The notes under the pieces are model-generated. The model did not search any database, was not told the DNA's origin, and saw nothing but the letters and a program-made list of their open reading frames with translations. The position numbers and the translations under genes were made by a program. Positions 1 to 8,685 of a stretch of 64,000 nucleotides of DNA are shown here, in pieces. The stretch's first letter is position 1, and every line of letters starts with the position of its first letter. The stretch comes from Norana najaformis (Eukaryota; Annelida; Clitellata; Crassiclitellata; Hormogastridae), in contig OZ029918.1 of NCBI GenBank assembly GCA_964023275.1, forward strand, positions 30,822,704 through 30,886,703, in the 5' to 3' direction.

Positions 1-652
1 TTCTCCGGCCCAGCTGAAACTTTATCAGTAAGCCAAAGCGAAGGAAGGATTTTTAACCGGACGATAAGACGCCAGCTAATCCACGAATTGCGTGTCCTGT
101 CACGCAGTCTCCTCCTGAACTTCCACTTTCAGTCCAGCCCAAAAGATCAAGAACGGTCAGTATTCATCTGTCGAAAGCCGTGGGATTTATTTCTTGAACG
201 GTTGGCTCGCGATAACTGAATTAAGTCGGCGCAATACTGACGCAGAACTGCGATAGCGACGACATCCGCGATTTCTTCGATGCCCGATTGGCATCGTCTT
301 TGGAAAGGTATTCACGAAAGACGGCGTACAGGAACCAAGGTTGCATCCTGATGATGATGACATTGGAGATTTGTTTTCGATGATTGAAAGATGCGAATCA
401 AGGTTGAAGAAAGTAGCACGACCTTTGCATGTCGTAACATGGGCAGCGCCGACTAACTTCTACGCTCACTTGATTCAAAATCAATATAGTAGAAATATTA
501 CACATCGCCATGCGATGGACATTGAACCACTTCTATGGCCAGTCCATAATCTTATATACATATATGTATTATGCTGTAGATCTAATAACTTCCTCATTTA
601 ATTCCATTCATCGAAAGAAAGTTCGTTACAAAAAATCTAAAATTCTTATGCC

Positions 653-656
<4 letters not shown>
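1..656. other. No recognisable gene; one short open frame
   Basis: Unique-looking sequence. A plus-strand frame from 341 to 601 contains MHPDDDDIGDLFSMIERCES and RLKKVARPLHVVTWAAPTNF, which reads like coding sequence. I see no family match or convincing splice sites, so I leave it as unassigned. The right end grades into a GA repeat. Confidence 0.3.
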
Positions 657-722
<66 letters not shown>

Positions 723-732
723 GAGAGAGAGA
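657..732 (+). repeat. (GA)n microsatellite
   Basis: GA dinucleotides with a few GAAA interruptions. It causes spurious Arg-Glu and Leu-Ser frames. Confidence 0.95.
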
Positions 733-737
733 ACAGT

Positions 738-1635
738 CTTTTGGTCAGCAAAAAGCAGCATTTAAACAACAAGATGTAAAAGTTTTTATATACCCATCTA
801 GGCCATACATGCAGACCATATATATACATATGCATGCATAAATACATACATAAGTACCCTATGTTTGTGTATCATTGTTTATGTTTCACTAACAAAGAAT
901 AGACACTTGCATGCCAATGATCTCTACTGATAGCAGACATCAGTGTGGCTAAAACGCTGTAGACCAGTCCTCTGCTTATAAAGCACAGTAAGGATAACTC
1001 CAGTCAAACAGTTAATGCGACCTTGAGTAGTGCCTACTAATCAGGGTGTTATTTGCTGAGTATCGAAATATATAGGTCTTAACCAGAGGCAAGGACCTTC
1101 CCTTCCCAGACACAAGCATCCAGATAAATGCATGCAGAAATCAGACAACTATGCCCTACAGCAGGTCACTGTTTAAAAAAAACTAGCTAGACTGTGTGTG
1201 TCACAGAACGTTCCTTCCACAGCTGTACGTCAACAAAAGCGCAGAAGCGATGAAAGCAATGTATAAATCGCTTAGCAGTTCTTACATGTAGCGCGCGCTT
1301 AGATCAACTCCAATCGCCTTATAAGAAAACTCGCTCAAAGTCTACTTGCGCTCATGCTTAGAATTTCAGAAATTTCTCGAAGTAAGACCTATTTAAAGGA
1401 GATTTACGAGTTCAAATCCCCATCTGAAACTATTCCGATTTTACCCTCACTGAGTGAGAAAAAAGTTATAAAAATCCGGAAAGTAGAAAATATTATCAAA
1501 GAGCAGAGGAAACAGAAAAAGTCATCAAAGAACTGGGGAACAAAAATACTCCAAAAATGTGTGTACTTTATAAATACAGCAAGGTAAACTTCTGTTAAAC
1601 CCCTCCGCATTTGTTTGCATGCGGTCCTGACGGTA
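738..1635. other. Intergenic, no gene seen
   Basis: AT-rich unique sequence without a convincing exon. The short frame near 1354-1587 is rich in Lys/Ile/Ser codons, as expected for AT-rich random sequence, and has no recognised motif. Confidence 0.4.
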
Positions 1636-1917
1636 TAATAGTAGTAGTAATAGTAGTAGTAGTGGTGGTGGTAGTGGTAGTAGTAGTAGTGGTAGTAGTA
1701 GTAGTAGTAGTAGTAGTAGTGTTAGTGGTAGTAGTAGTGGGAGTAGTGGTAGTGGTAGTGGTAGTAGTAGTAGTAGTGGTAGTAGTGGTAGTGGCAGTGG
1801 TGGTAGTAGTGGAAGTAGTAGTAGTAGTAGTAGCAGCAGCAGCTGCAGCTGCTTTGTTGTTGTTGCTGTTGTTGCTGTTGTTGCTACTGCTGTTGTTGTT
1901 CTTCTTGTTGTTGTTGT
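1636..1917 (+). repeat. (GTA/GTG)n then (GTT)n trinucleotide repeat tract
   Basis: About 280 bp of TAG/TGG-type triplets changing to TTG triplets. It is open in several frames as poly-Val or poly-Thr, which is an artefact of the repeat. Confidence 0.95.
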
Positions 1918-2197
1918 ATCTACCGTTCAATGCTATCTTAAGGCTACCAGAGCCGTTGATATCGACCTAACCCCACCTCACACGGAACAATTTCAATAAA
2001 ATTTACTTTGAAGCGACCAGCGATTGATGCCTTGTGCTTAATGATATCGGTGCTGCAGACCTATAAGCCATCATATCAGATTAGAAATATTAAAACCGGA
2101 AACCAATTGAAACCATCGCTTAGCATCGATACAAGCTCTTCGATGGGTTGAAGCGCTTAGAAGGAGCAGCGCTGAGATCGACAGATGAAGAATGCAA

Positions 2198-2445
2198 CTA
2201 GAGAACGAGAAGATTATCGCAAGAGTTGAATATTCGGCGTTGTTTGCCGAGAAGCAGAGAGACGATCTCTCTGGCCGGGTAGCAGCCGCTGTCGTCCGTC
2301 GACTTCTTTCGATCGCTCGACAATGGGCTCTGTTTCAGTCGGATCTGTTTGATGATTCCAACGAGAAGGTCGTCGATCTTGTGATTGAGGACGGCCGACA
2401 CCTCGATATACTTGCTCCGGTAACGGGCGGCCATCAGCTTCCCCT
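2198..2445 (-). CDS. RGK-family small GTPase, terminal coding exon (G5 box and C-terminus)
   Basis: Last exon of a Rad/Gem/Kir-type GTPase. It follows a good acceptor (pyrimidine-rich tract ending ttgttgcag) and starts with two bases that complete the codon left by the exon at 4231-4414, giving VTED-EGKLMAARY. It encodes the G5 region (YIEVSAVLNHKIDDLLVGI), where EVSA matches the ETSA-type guanine-binding loop of Ras-like proteins, then helix 5 (IIKQIRLKQS). A basic, Ser-rich tail follows and ends FNSCDNLLVL before a TAG stop. The RGK family is known for such a conserved C-terminal CxxLxVL motif in place of a prenylation box, so the stop at 2198-2200 is probably authentic. RGK proteins bind voltage-gated calcium-channel beta subunits and the plasma membrane; that role here is inferred from family. 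Splice phase and motif order make this a confident call. Confidence 0.88.
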
Positions 2446-2559
2446 CTGCAACAAAAGCAACGTCAACCATGCACCCGGATGAATAGATGGATGAATGAAG
2501 AAATAGATAAGCGGACATAAGGGTAATCTAATCTGACTTAATGACTTCTTCTATGTAGA

Positions 2560-2740
2560 GCTGTTATCATAATGTCCAAGGCATCAATCGATGGTCGATT
2601 CAAGTTAAAATCGCAATCCAAAATCATAAACCATTGGAGAAGCCGGGTCGAATTCCGATAGGTCAGAGAAACCAGAAGCAAGGCTACTTTGGATAAACAA
2701 GTCGAAACAGATGAGTCTTGATAAACAGATACATGGATGG
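2560..2740 (-). mobile_element. LINE 3' tail
   Basis: On the minus strand it encodes FIKTHLFRLVYPK and then a stop, the terminal motif of LINE reverse transcriptases. It is followed by a 3' region (GACCATCGATTGATGCCTTG) nearly identical in order to the copy at 28871-29040. It lies just upstream (in plus coordinates) of the 29-bp satellite. Confidence 0.65.
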
Positions 2741-2867
2741 ACCGATGGATAAATGGATAACTCTGCAACGCCTCACTGACGGAAAGACATCTGCCGTCGG
2801 GTCAGAAGCGTGCGGTCATCAATTAAAGAGCCTGGAATATGTCCGGATGACATCAGTAACTCCCGGC

Positions 2868-3187
2868 CCATCTTTAACCCATATCAAGGGCTATTGATAT
2901 CTCTAACCCATATCAAAGGCTATTGATATCTCTAACCCATATCAAAGGCTATTGATATCTCTAACCTATACCATGGGCTATTGATATATCTAACCCATAT
3001 CAAGGGCTATTGATATCTCTAACCCATATCAAAGGCTATTGATATATCTAACCCATATCAAGGGCTATTGATATATCTAACCCATATCAAGGGCTATTGA
3101 TATATCTAACCCATATCAAGGGCTATTGATATATCTAACCCATATCAAGGGCTATTGATATATCTAACCCATATCAAGGGTTATTGA
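2868..3187 (+). repeat. Minisatellite, 29-bp unit, about 11 copies
   Basis: The unit reads ATCTCTAACCCATATCAA then GGGCTATTGAT with small variants (CAAAGG/CAAGGG, ATCTCT/ATATCT). Each unit contains the inverted pair ATATCAA...TTGATAT, so every copy can fold into a short hairpin. Confidence 0.9.
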
Positions 3188-3244
3188 GTTGTGGGAAAGC
3201 AAACTTTGCGCTACCACTAGTCGTGCAACTGAATGCAGAAACTA

Positions 3245-3754
3245 CAGTCAGGCTTCAGAAAAGGCCGTTCTACAGAGACGGTTATGTTGCGGCTCATCTC
3301 GAATTTTTATCACGCTACTGACTCCGGACACAGTAAGTTGCTTACTCGATTGGACGTAAAGCACATCGTTTCACCCATTGGATCATAACGTCTTTCTTAC
3401 CCGACTTCCAACAGCATATGGTGTAGTTAGTAAAGCTAGGGAGTGGATCACCTCCTTCCCAGATGAGCGAATGCTGATGGTGGCTGTTGGCTCGGAAAAT
3501 TCGGCTTGGGCACCAGATGGATAGATATTAATCTGGATGATAATGGCTACCTAGTCACTGTTATAAGGAGTTTCTACGTGTAACAACCCTCAGTTATTCC
3601 CTACGGCCCCACACCCATCATCGTATTATTCCTCCTGCTGACATTTTAACGCGTAAATGTTTTATTATTAGGATGTTGTATGCATATTAAGTTTTCTTGT
3701 GTTCTTAAATACTTGTAAACCGATGTGCGATTAGCTATTTGTTAATAAAGAATA

Positions 3755-3793
<39 letters not shown>
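3245..3793 (+). mobile_element. LINE reverse-transcriptase fragment with 3' end and CTTA tail
   Basis: Encodes QSGFRKGRSTETVMLRLISN, then YHATDSGHSKLLTRLDVK. After one frameshift near 3361 it gives FHPLDHNVFLTRLPTAYGVV, then SKAREWITSFPDERMLMVAV and a stop at 3522. These are RT palm/fingers motifs of CR1/L2-like elements, but the catalytic YADD part is deleted. After a 3' non-coding stretch and AATAAA (3745-3750) it ends in a (CTTA)n tail, the tandem tail typical of such LINEs. Confidence 0.8.
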
Positions 3794-3794
<1 letters not shown>

Positions 3795-3883
3795 TTTGAC
3801 TCTTGTGACACCTGCAAAGTTTACATATCTGTCTAATTGCTAAGTTGTGCTCTAAATAAGCTGAAGTTTAATATAAATAAACA

Positions 3884-4071
<188 letters not shown>

Positions 4072-4230
4072 AAACTAAAGAAGCTATGCATCACTGATTT
4101 TGAAAATGATCCAGATAAACATCGTCATCGTTATCATCACCGTAGTCAACGTCACCATCAAAATCATCAAAGGAATCATCAACAACTACGTAATCGTCGT
4201 AGATGTTTTAGTTGTTGCCTTTATCATTAC

Positions 4231-4414
4231 CGTCCTCGGTGACCTGTCGTTGTCGGACGAGGTCTGCCTTATTGGCGACGAGGATTTCAGCTGATCTGCG
4301 CTGAAGGTCCTTCTTCTTGATCTCGCTCAGGATCTCACGAGCGTGCAGGAAAGAGTCGCGGTCCGAAACGCTGTAGACGATGCAATAGGCGTCAGCTCGG
4401 TCATTGGGTTTCAG
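4231..4414 (-). CDS. RGK-family small GTPase, internal exon (G4 box)
   Basis: Internal exon of the same GTPase, 184 bp, phase 0 to phase 1. The acceptor is tggttgctgcag and the donor GACG|GTAATG. It encodes [20 protein letters not shown], the beta4 strand and following helix typical of RGK/Ras proteins (compare AYVIVYSVTD in vertebrate Rad, from memory). It continues through [19 protein letters not shown], where NKAD is the G4 guanine-specificity box. The one base left over at the donor joins exactly to the two bases that open the exon at 2198-2445. The preceding G2/G3 part of the domain is missing and should lie between here and 24847. A TA dinucleotide tract, a minisatellite and a LINE fragment occupy the short downstream intron. 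Confidence 0.88.
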
Positions 4415-4474
4415 CTGCAGCAACCAAGAACAATCACGCAGAACAATTGCTTCTGTCTATACAGCGCTACCTCA

Positions 4475-4581
4475 TGTATGCATGCATGTATGTATGTATA
4501 TATGTATGTATGTATGCATATATAAAAAATTAAAAATATGTATGTATATATGTACGTATAAATGTATGTATGTATGTATGT
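4475..4581 (+). repeat. (ATGT)n microsatellite interrupted by the solo LTR
   Basis: Degenerate ATGT repeats run to 4581 and resume at 5001, so the LTR at 4582-5000 was inserted into this array. Confidence 0.9.
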
Positions 4582-5000
4582 TGTTAGAGTCGGCCCATGT
4601 GTAAGACCCGGATGTAAGGAGTGACTGAAGGATGAGCCGTCTCTTGGGGGGGGGGCGTAACCCCAGAATCCTTATAAAAGGGGAAGCTTCTTTCAGTTGA
4701 CTGAGCTTGGCTAGTTAAGATAGACCGAGTCCTACGTGGCTCTGTTTTCTGTTAATCGCCAAGACTCCTTTTTACGAGCTTGTGTAAAGGTCCTCCGTCT
4801 GTTGGAGGAACCTGAGAGGTTTTTGTGTTCAAGTTGTTCGCTGATGTGAAGACTTCGACTTTTGGCTTCAAAACAACCGTCGACGTTCTGTCTGATGTCA
4901 GGTATTTTGTTTATGTGCTATAACCTCTTGCAAGTGTAAATATACATTTTATCTCAACCCAAGCGAGTTTATTTCCTTTTCTTAGGAGTAGCACGTAACA
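4582..5000 (+). mobile_element. Solo long terminal repeat of an LTR retrotransposon
   Basis: A 419-bp unique block lying inside an ATGT microsatellite. It begins TGTTAGAG and ends CACGTAACA, so the ends form the inverted TGTTA/TAACA expected of LTRs. It has a TATA-like TTATAAAAGG about 95 bp in. ATGT abuts both ends (4578-4581 and 5001-5004), compatible with a short target duplication, although the repeat context makes this weak. No gag-pol sequence is adjacent, so this is best read as a solo LTR left by recombination. Confidence 0.65.
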
Positions 5001-5507
5001 ATGTATGTATGTATGTGTATATATGATTTTACGAATGTAAGTGTGATTAAAAGTTGATTAAAACTGCAAGTGATTAAAACTGTAAGGTGATTAAAACTGC
5101 AGAAAAAGTTACATGAGGAATGGGAAGGGTATGACAAACAAATGGAGTGAACACGAGATTAAGAGAAGGAAGAGAAGGAGATGGATGAGGAGGGTGAGAA
5201 GGAGGATGACGAAGAGGAGGAGGTGGTGGTGGCGGTGGTTCTGCTGTAGTCGAATGGTGTGCACGCAAGACGTTGGATTAGATTAGATTGAATTTCGTGG
5301 CAGGTGTTATTTGATGGCTGGAATTCGATTGTAATTGCTTCCAAACTCCCTTCCACAACTGATTGCGTCTTCTGTTGTCATGGTGACAGTCTATACTTAA
5401 TACTGCATGTTACGTTACTAAAACTCCGCCATTTGTTGCCACGGTAACATTCTGTTTGTAATATTGTATGTTATCTTATTCAAACTACGTCATCTGTTTC
5501 CATGGAA

Positions 5508-5790
5508 GCAGTTTCATCGTAATCGTAAACTCAAGATTTCTACAGCTTATTCACATACACTCAGTCAAAACAAAATCCATAGTTAGATAATGTCAGATTC
5601 GGTTCAAGCTCCAAGGGTCAGGCAAGCAGACAATATGGTGGATGGTGTTTGAAATTGGAGCGGCAAGCAAAATAAGGGGAAGAGAAGGAATCAGGGTAGG
5701 ACTTGTGGAAGAGGAATGTTTTCAGTTTTGAGTGAAAGACCTGGGCAGAGATTGTAAAGGGGTGAAGTTTTGGTGAGTTTGTTGGATGGC
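5508..5790 (-). mobile_element. LINE 3' tail, family with TTACGA-type end
   Basis: The reverse complement matches 19735-20060 in order: CACCAAAACTTCACCCC, CAATCTCTGCCCAGGTC, ACTGAAAACATTCCT and CAAACACCATCCACCAT, ending GAGTTTACGATTACGA. The ends with ACGATTACGA repeats mark the 3' terminus. Its coding part is decayed. Confidence 0.7.
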
Positions 5791-6082
5791 CAGATAACTC
5801 TCTATTATCTTAGTAATACTGTATGTTATTTAAGTAACACTTCGCGGGAGGACTTATCGACAAAACAGTACTTGCCTAAGAGAAATCGTTATGGAAATTC
5901 CTTGTTATAGGCTTATATTATTTAATCCTATTTCAAAAGCGTTTACCCTAAAACTTATAGGCCAATTCAGTGGTCGTTTACCATGAATTGCCTCACGCAT
6001 GAAATAGAGTACTATATGCCTCATCCTGTTACAAGTTCACCTATCAATCGTGCATTTTGTAGATCGTTCCCCAACAGCAAAC

Positions 6083-6203
6083 GAAGATGTGATGAGAACA
6101 TGACAATATGCCCAGTAGGGCCTCATATGCCCTACATACGCGGATCATGCGTAGGACACATGGAGCTCAATTGGGAATATTGTCATATTCTCATCACATC
6201 TTC
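6083..6203. repeat. Cloverleaf-forming nested inverted repeat
   Basis: The outer arms 6083-6109 and 6177-6203 (GAAGATGTGATGAGAA...) are complementary over 27 bp with one mismatch. Two further hairpins lie between them: GTAGGGC/GCCCTAC (6115-6121 with 6129-6135) and TACGC/GCGTA (6137-6141 with 6149-6153). The whole could extrude as a cruciform with two side stems. It may be a small foldback element. Confidence 0.75.
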
Positions 6204-6293
6204 AACGTATGACATTGCTATTATGGGTTAGAGAGCCATGTTTTAGCGCCTTGTGTGGTTCTTAAAAGGCGTCATATAAATGCCAGATAAGTA

Positions 6294-6525
6294 AATACAT
6301 ACATACATACGTACATACATACATACATGCAAACATACATACATACAGTACATACGTACATATATACATACATGCAAACATACATACATACATGCAAACA
6401 TACATGCATACATACATACATACATGCATACATACATACGTACGTACGTACGTACGTACGTACATACATACATACATACATGCAAACATACATACTTGCA
6501 AACATACATACATACATACATATAC
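6294..6525 (+). repeat. (ACAT)n microsatellite
   Basis: Degenerate tetranucleotide repeats with an internal (ACGT)n patch. They follow an element end reading GGCGTCATATAAATGC (6269-6284), so the array probably grew from the tail of a retroposon. Frames rich in Tyr/Met/Cys/Val are spurious. Confidence 0.93.
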
Positions 6526-7036
6526 ATGCATATAAAGGCCTACATTTATTAAATGAACGATAACCGCATCTCAAGTAAAACTAATATCGCAATCCTCTTT
6601 TTCCAACCTGCCTTTGACGTTGGAGATTACCGAGTCTTATCTGAACGTTTATCCTAAACTACTTTTTTCTACCTGCCTATGTGGAATAGGCGATCACTCT
6701 ACCTTACCTGAACGTTTACTAGTTACCCTATCGCATCTTAACTGACTATAAGATCGATGAAGACCCTACACTAAGTGTCCTCCTATTAACAGAAAACCAT
6801 CTTTCCTTAGGCTACCTTTTAAATTCCCCGATAGACGACAGGTGATATATACCTCGGCTATTCCACTCGGATGATAAATGAGATCCAGAGTAGCTTCCTC
6901 TTCGTCGAGTACGACCGACACAGTCATCCCTCGATTGTCCTCTGCTCAAACACAACAGTAAATAAATAAACAAACAAGCAAGTAAGTAAGTAACTTAGTA
7001 AGTATGTATTTATGTATGTATGTATGTATCACTAAA

Positions 7037-7080
7037 TTTGTAAAGCGCCTTTTAGGTAACTCACAAAGGCGCTGCAGCAC
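7037..7080 (+). repeat. AGCGCC-hairpin dispersed repeat
   Basis: TAAAGCGCCTTTTAGG...CACAAAGGCGCTG: a short inverted repeat (AGCGCCTTT/AAAGGCGCT) that recurs throughout the window, usually next to ATGT repeats. It is probably the conserved core or tail of a SINE/LINE family. Confidence 0.7.
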
Positions 7081-7334
7081 GGCTACCTAACGGTCTCTAA
7101 ATAGGAACGTCTTGAGACGAGCAGAAAATGTTTCTTGAACTGTATGTATGTATGTATGCATGTATGTATGCATGTATGCATGTATGCATGTATGTAATGC
7201 ATTTGTTGACATTTGTTAACAGTCGACGGTTCAGTTTAATTAACGACATCAGAAACTAAAGTAATGTAATGAAATGTAAACAGTGTAAGGAGATGAAATG
7301 TCATATTACGTGATGGCCTCTCTAACGGTTAAAT

Positions 7335-7420
7335 TATTTTTTATAACGATTTCACTTGTAGCGACAATCGATAGATGCGCTATAGAAGTTATTGAATAAG
7401 ATTAGATTCGATGCAATGTA
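7335..7420 (+). mobile_element. LINE 3' end remnant (GCGCTATAGAA tail)
   Basis: GCGACAATCGATAGATGCGC then TATAGAAGTTATTGAATAAG resembles the 3' terminal segment seen on the minus strand at 28871-29000 (CGACCATCGATTGGTGCC then GACGCTATAGAAATAATT). No coding sequence remains. Confidence 0.5.
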
Positions 7421-7495
7421 ATTTAATATCATATGCTGTGATGTTATGCAATACAATCTAATGAAATGTAAAATGTTGAAACGTAACTTATGCAT

Positions 7496-7851
7496 TTACA
7501 TAGCGCCATCTAAGTACATCTCGAGGGTGGGGACCCAGCCAGCTAAAATGATGTCAGAGTTCGTAAGAACGAAATGTTCATCCGTAGTCAAATAATGCTC
7601 GAACATTTGGAAAAGTTTCCACTGGCTGGCTCTCGCACACACGTTCAACTCGATTAACAGATTCTCCTCAAGCTTGACATCATATTCGAAGTTCATGAAT
7701 CGTGTTCCATTAAGGATGATGAGTGAAGACGAAGTTATGTAGTGCAAATTTTTATCAGCAGCAATTTTGCACAGTGCGATACAAGTGAAAATTACTATTG
7801 CCCCTAGAAGAGGTGCATTTTGAAACCCGGTAACAGGAAACACATTATGAC
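7496..7851 (-). CDS. Candidate terminal exon, unidentified protein
   Basis: An open frame of 118 codons follows a good acceptor (cacttttcttttag at 7865-7852). It reads HNVFPVTGFQNAPLLGAIVI, then LHYITSSSLIILNGTRFMNF and VLTNSDIILAGWVPTLEMYL, stopping after DGAM. Composition looks protein-like, with a hydrophobic segment near the start. The last codons coincide with a copy of the dispersed element end (GGCGCTATGTAAATGC read on the minus strand), so the stop, and perhaps the frame, come from a repeat. It lies in the RGK intron but does not resemble RGK. I do not recognise the family and found no partner exon. Confidence 0.28.
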
Positions 7852-8077
7852 CTAAAAGAAAAGTGAAGGAAGTTGTCAGCTCTGGGAGAAGGTATGATCA
7901 GTAAGAGCGTTGCAAATACGAGGAAGTAAAGAATTCCAAATTCATTGGTCAGAAAACAACAAAAGCAGGTGGGGAAATTAGCAGAAGGGTACGGATGTTG
8001 GCATTGATTGCGTTAGTGTTGACATGATGCTGATAGTTGCAGTATTAGGGATTGGATGGTGGTGTTGAATCTGTTGA
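7852..8077. other. Left flank of the transposon; no gene seen
   Basis: Unique sequence between the candidate minus-strand exon and the transposon end. The only signal is the pyrimidine tract/acceptor just above 7852 on the minus strand. Confidence 0.4.
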
Positions 8078-8079
8078 TT

Positions 8080-8207
8080 ACACTGGCCAACAGAAAAATT
8101 TTTTTTTCTTGTTGCCTTCGGTTTTAGACCTGTTCTTGGGGTAATTTTGGGCGCTGATTCAGAAAATGTCATTGGATTGAGTGCATCAGGTCTAGTTTCT
8201 GAGATAT
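8080..8207 (+). repeat. Left terminal inverted repeat of the 8.1-10.7 kb transposon
   Basis: This begins ACACTGGCCAACAG and contains TTGTTGCCTTC, TTTTAGACCTGTT, GCGCTGATTCAGAAAA and ATCAGGTCTAGTTT, ending GAGATAT. The reverse complement of 10589-10706 shows the same blocks in the same order with small gaps (a longer T run is present on this side). Confidence 0.85.
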
Positions 8208-8685
8208 CGTCGATTTTGTAAAGAAAACCCAGTCCACTCTTTAAACGATGTCTTTGGCAAAACTAAAATGTCATAATAAGCTTTATTTATGGCTAATTAT
8301 AATTCTTGCTGATTCATATAATGCCTACATCCTTATAATGTAAAATCAGCATATCTTGCCGCGTGCTGAGATATTGCTGATTCAACGAAATAACTATTCC
8401 GTAGCCTACAGCTTACTCAGCACTAAATTCATGGCCTCATTTAGAATTTATTTGTGCTTATACAGCGTTTCATGGTTTCGAACTATGTAAATAGATTATG
8501 CTGAAGTCAGCATTTATAGCCTATATAAACCGCCTCCTGAAAGCTAGAGCAGCCGCAGTCGTCTTAGGGCATATTAAGAGTTGGTCGCAAGAACAATCTG
8601 TGAATGTGAACATTAAATAACTACATGTTCTTACTATTTTTTAGGTTAGTCACTTAATTCCTCAGATGCGAACATCCTTAAGGTT
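8208..8685 (+). other. Transposon 5' non-coding segment with repeated subterminal motifs
   Basis: An AT-rich stretch between the left TIR and the start codon. Short motifs recur in both orientations: GCTGATTCA (near 8310 and 8372), AATCAGCA (near 8344) and AGTCAGCA (near 8505). Related GCTGATTC copies also occur inside both TIRs. Such subterminal repeats are often transposase-binding sites; that is an inference here. The promoter should also lie in this segment. Confidence 0.4.

Noticed and set aside
1636..1917. Long poly-Val and poly-Thr open frames
   Set aside because: Direct translation of a trinucleotide repeat, open on both strands.
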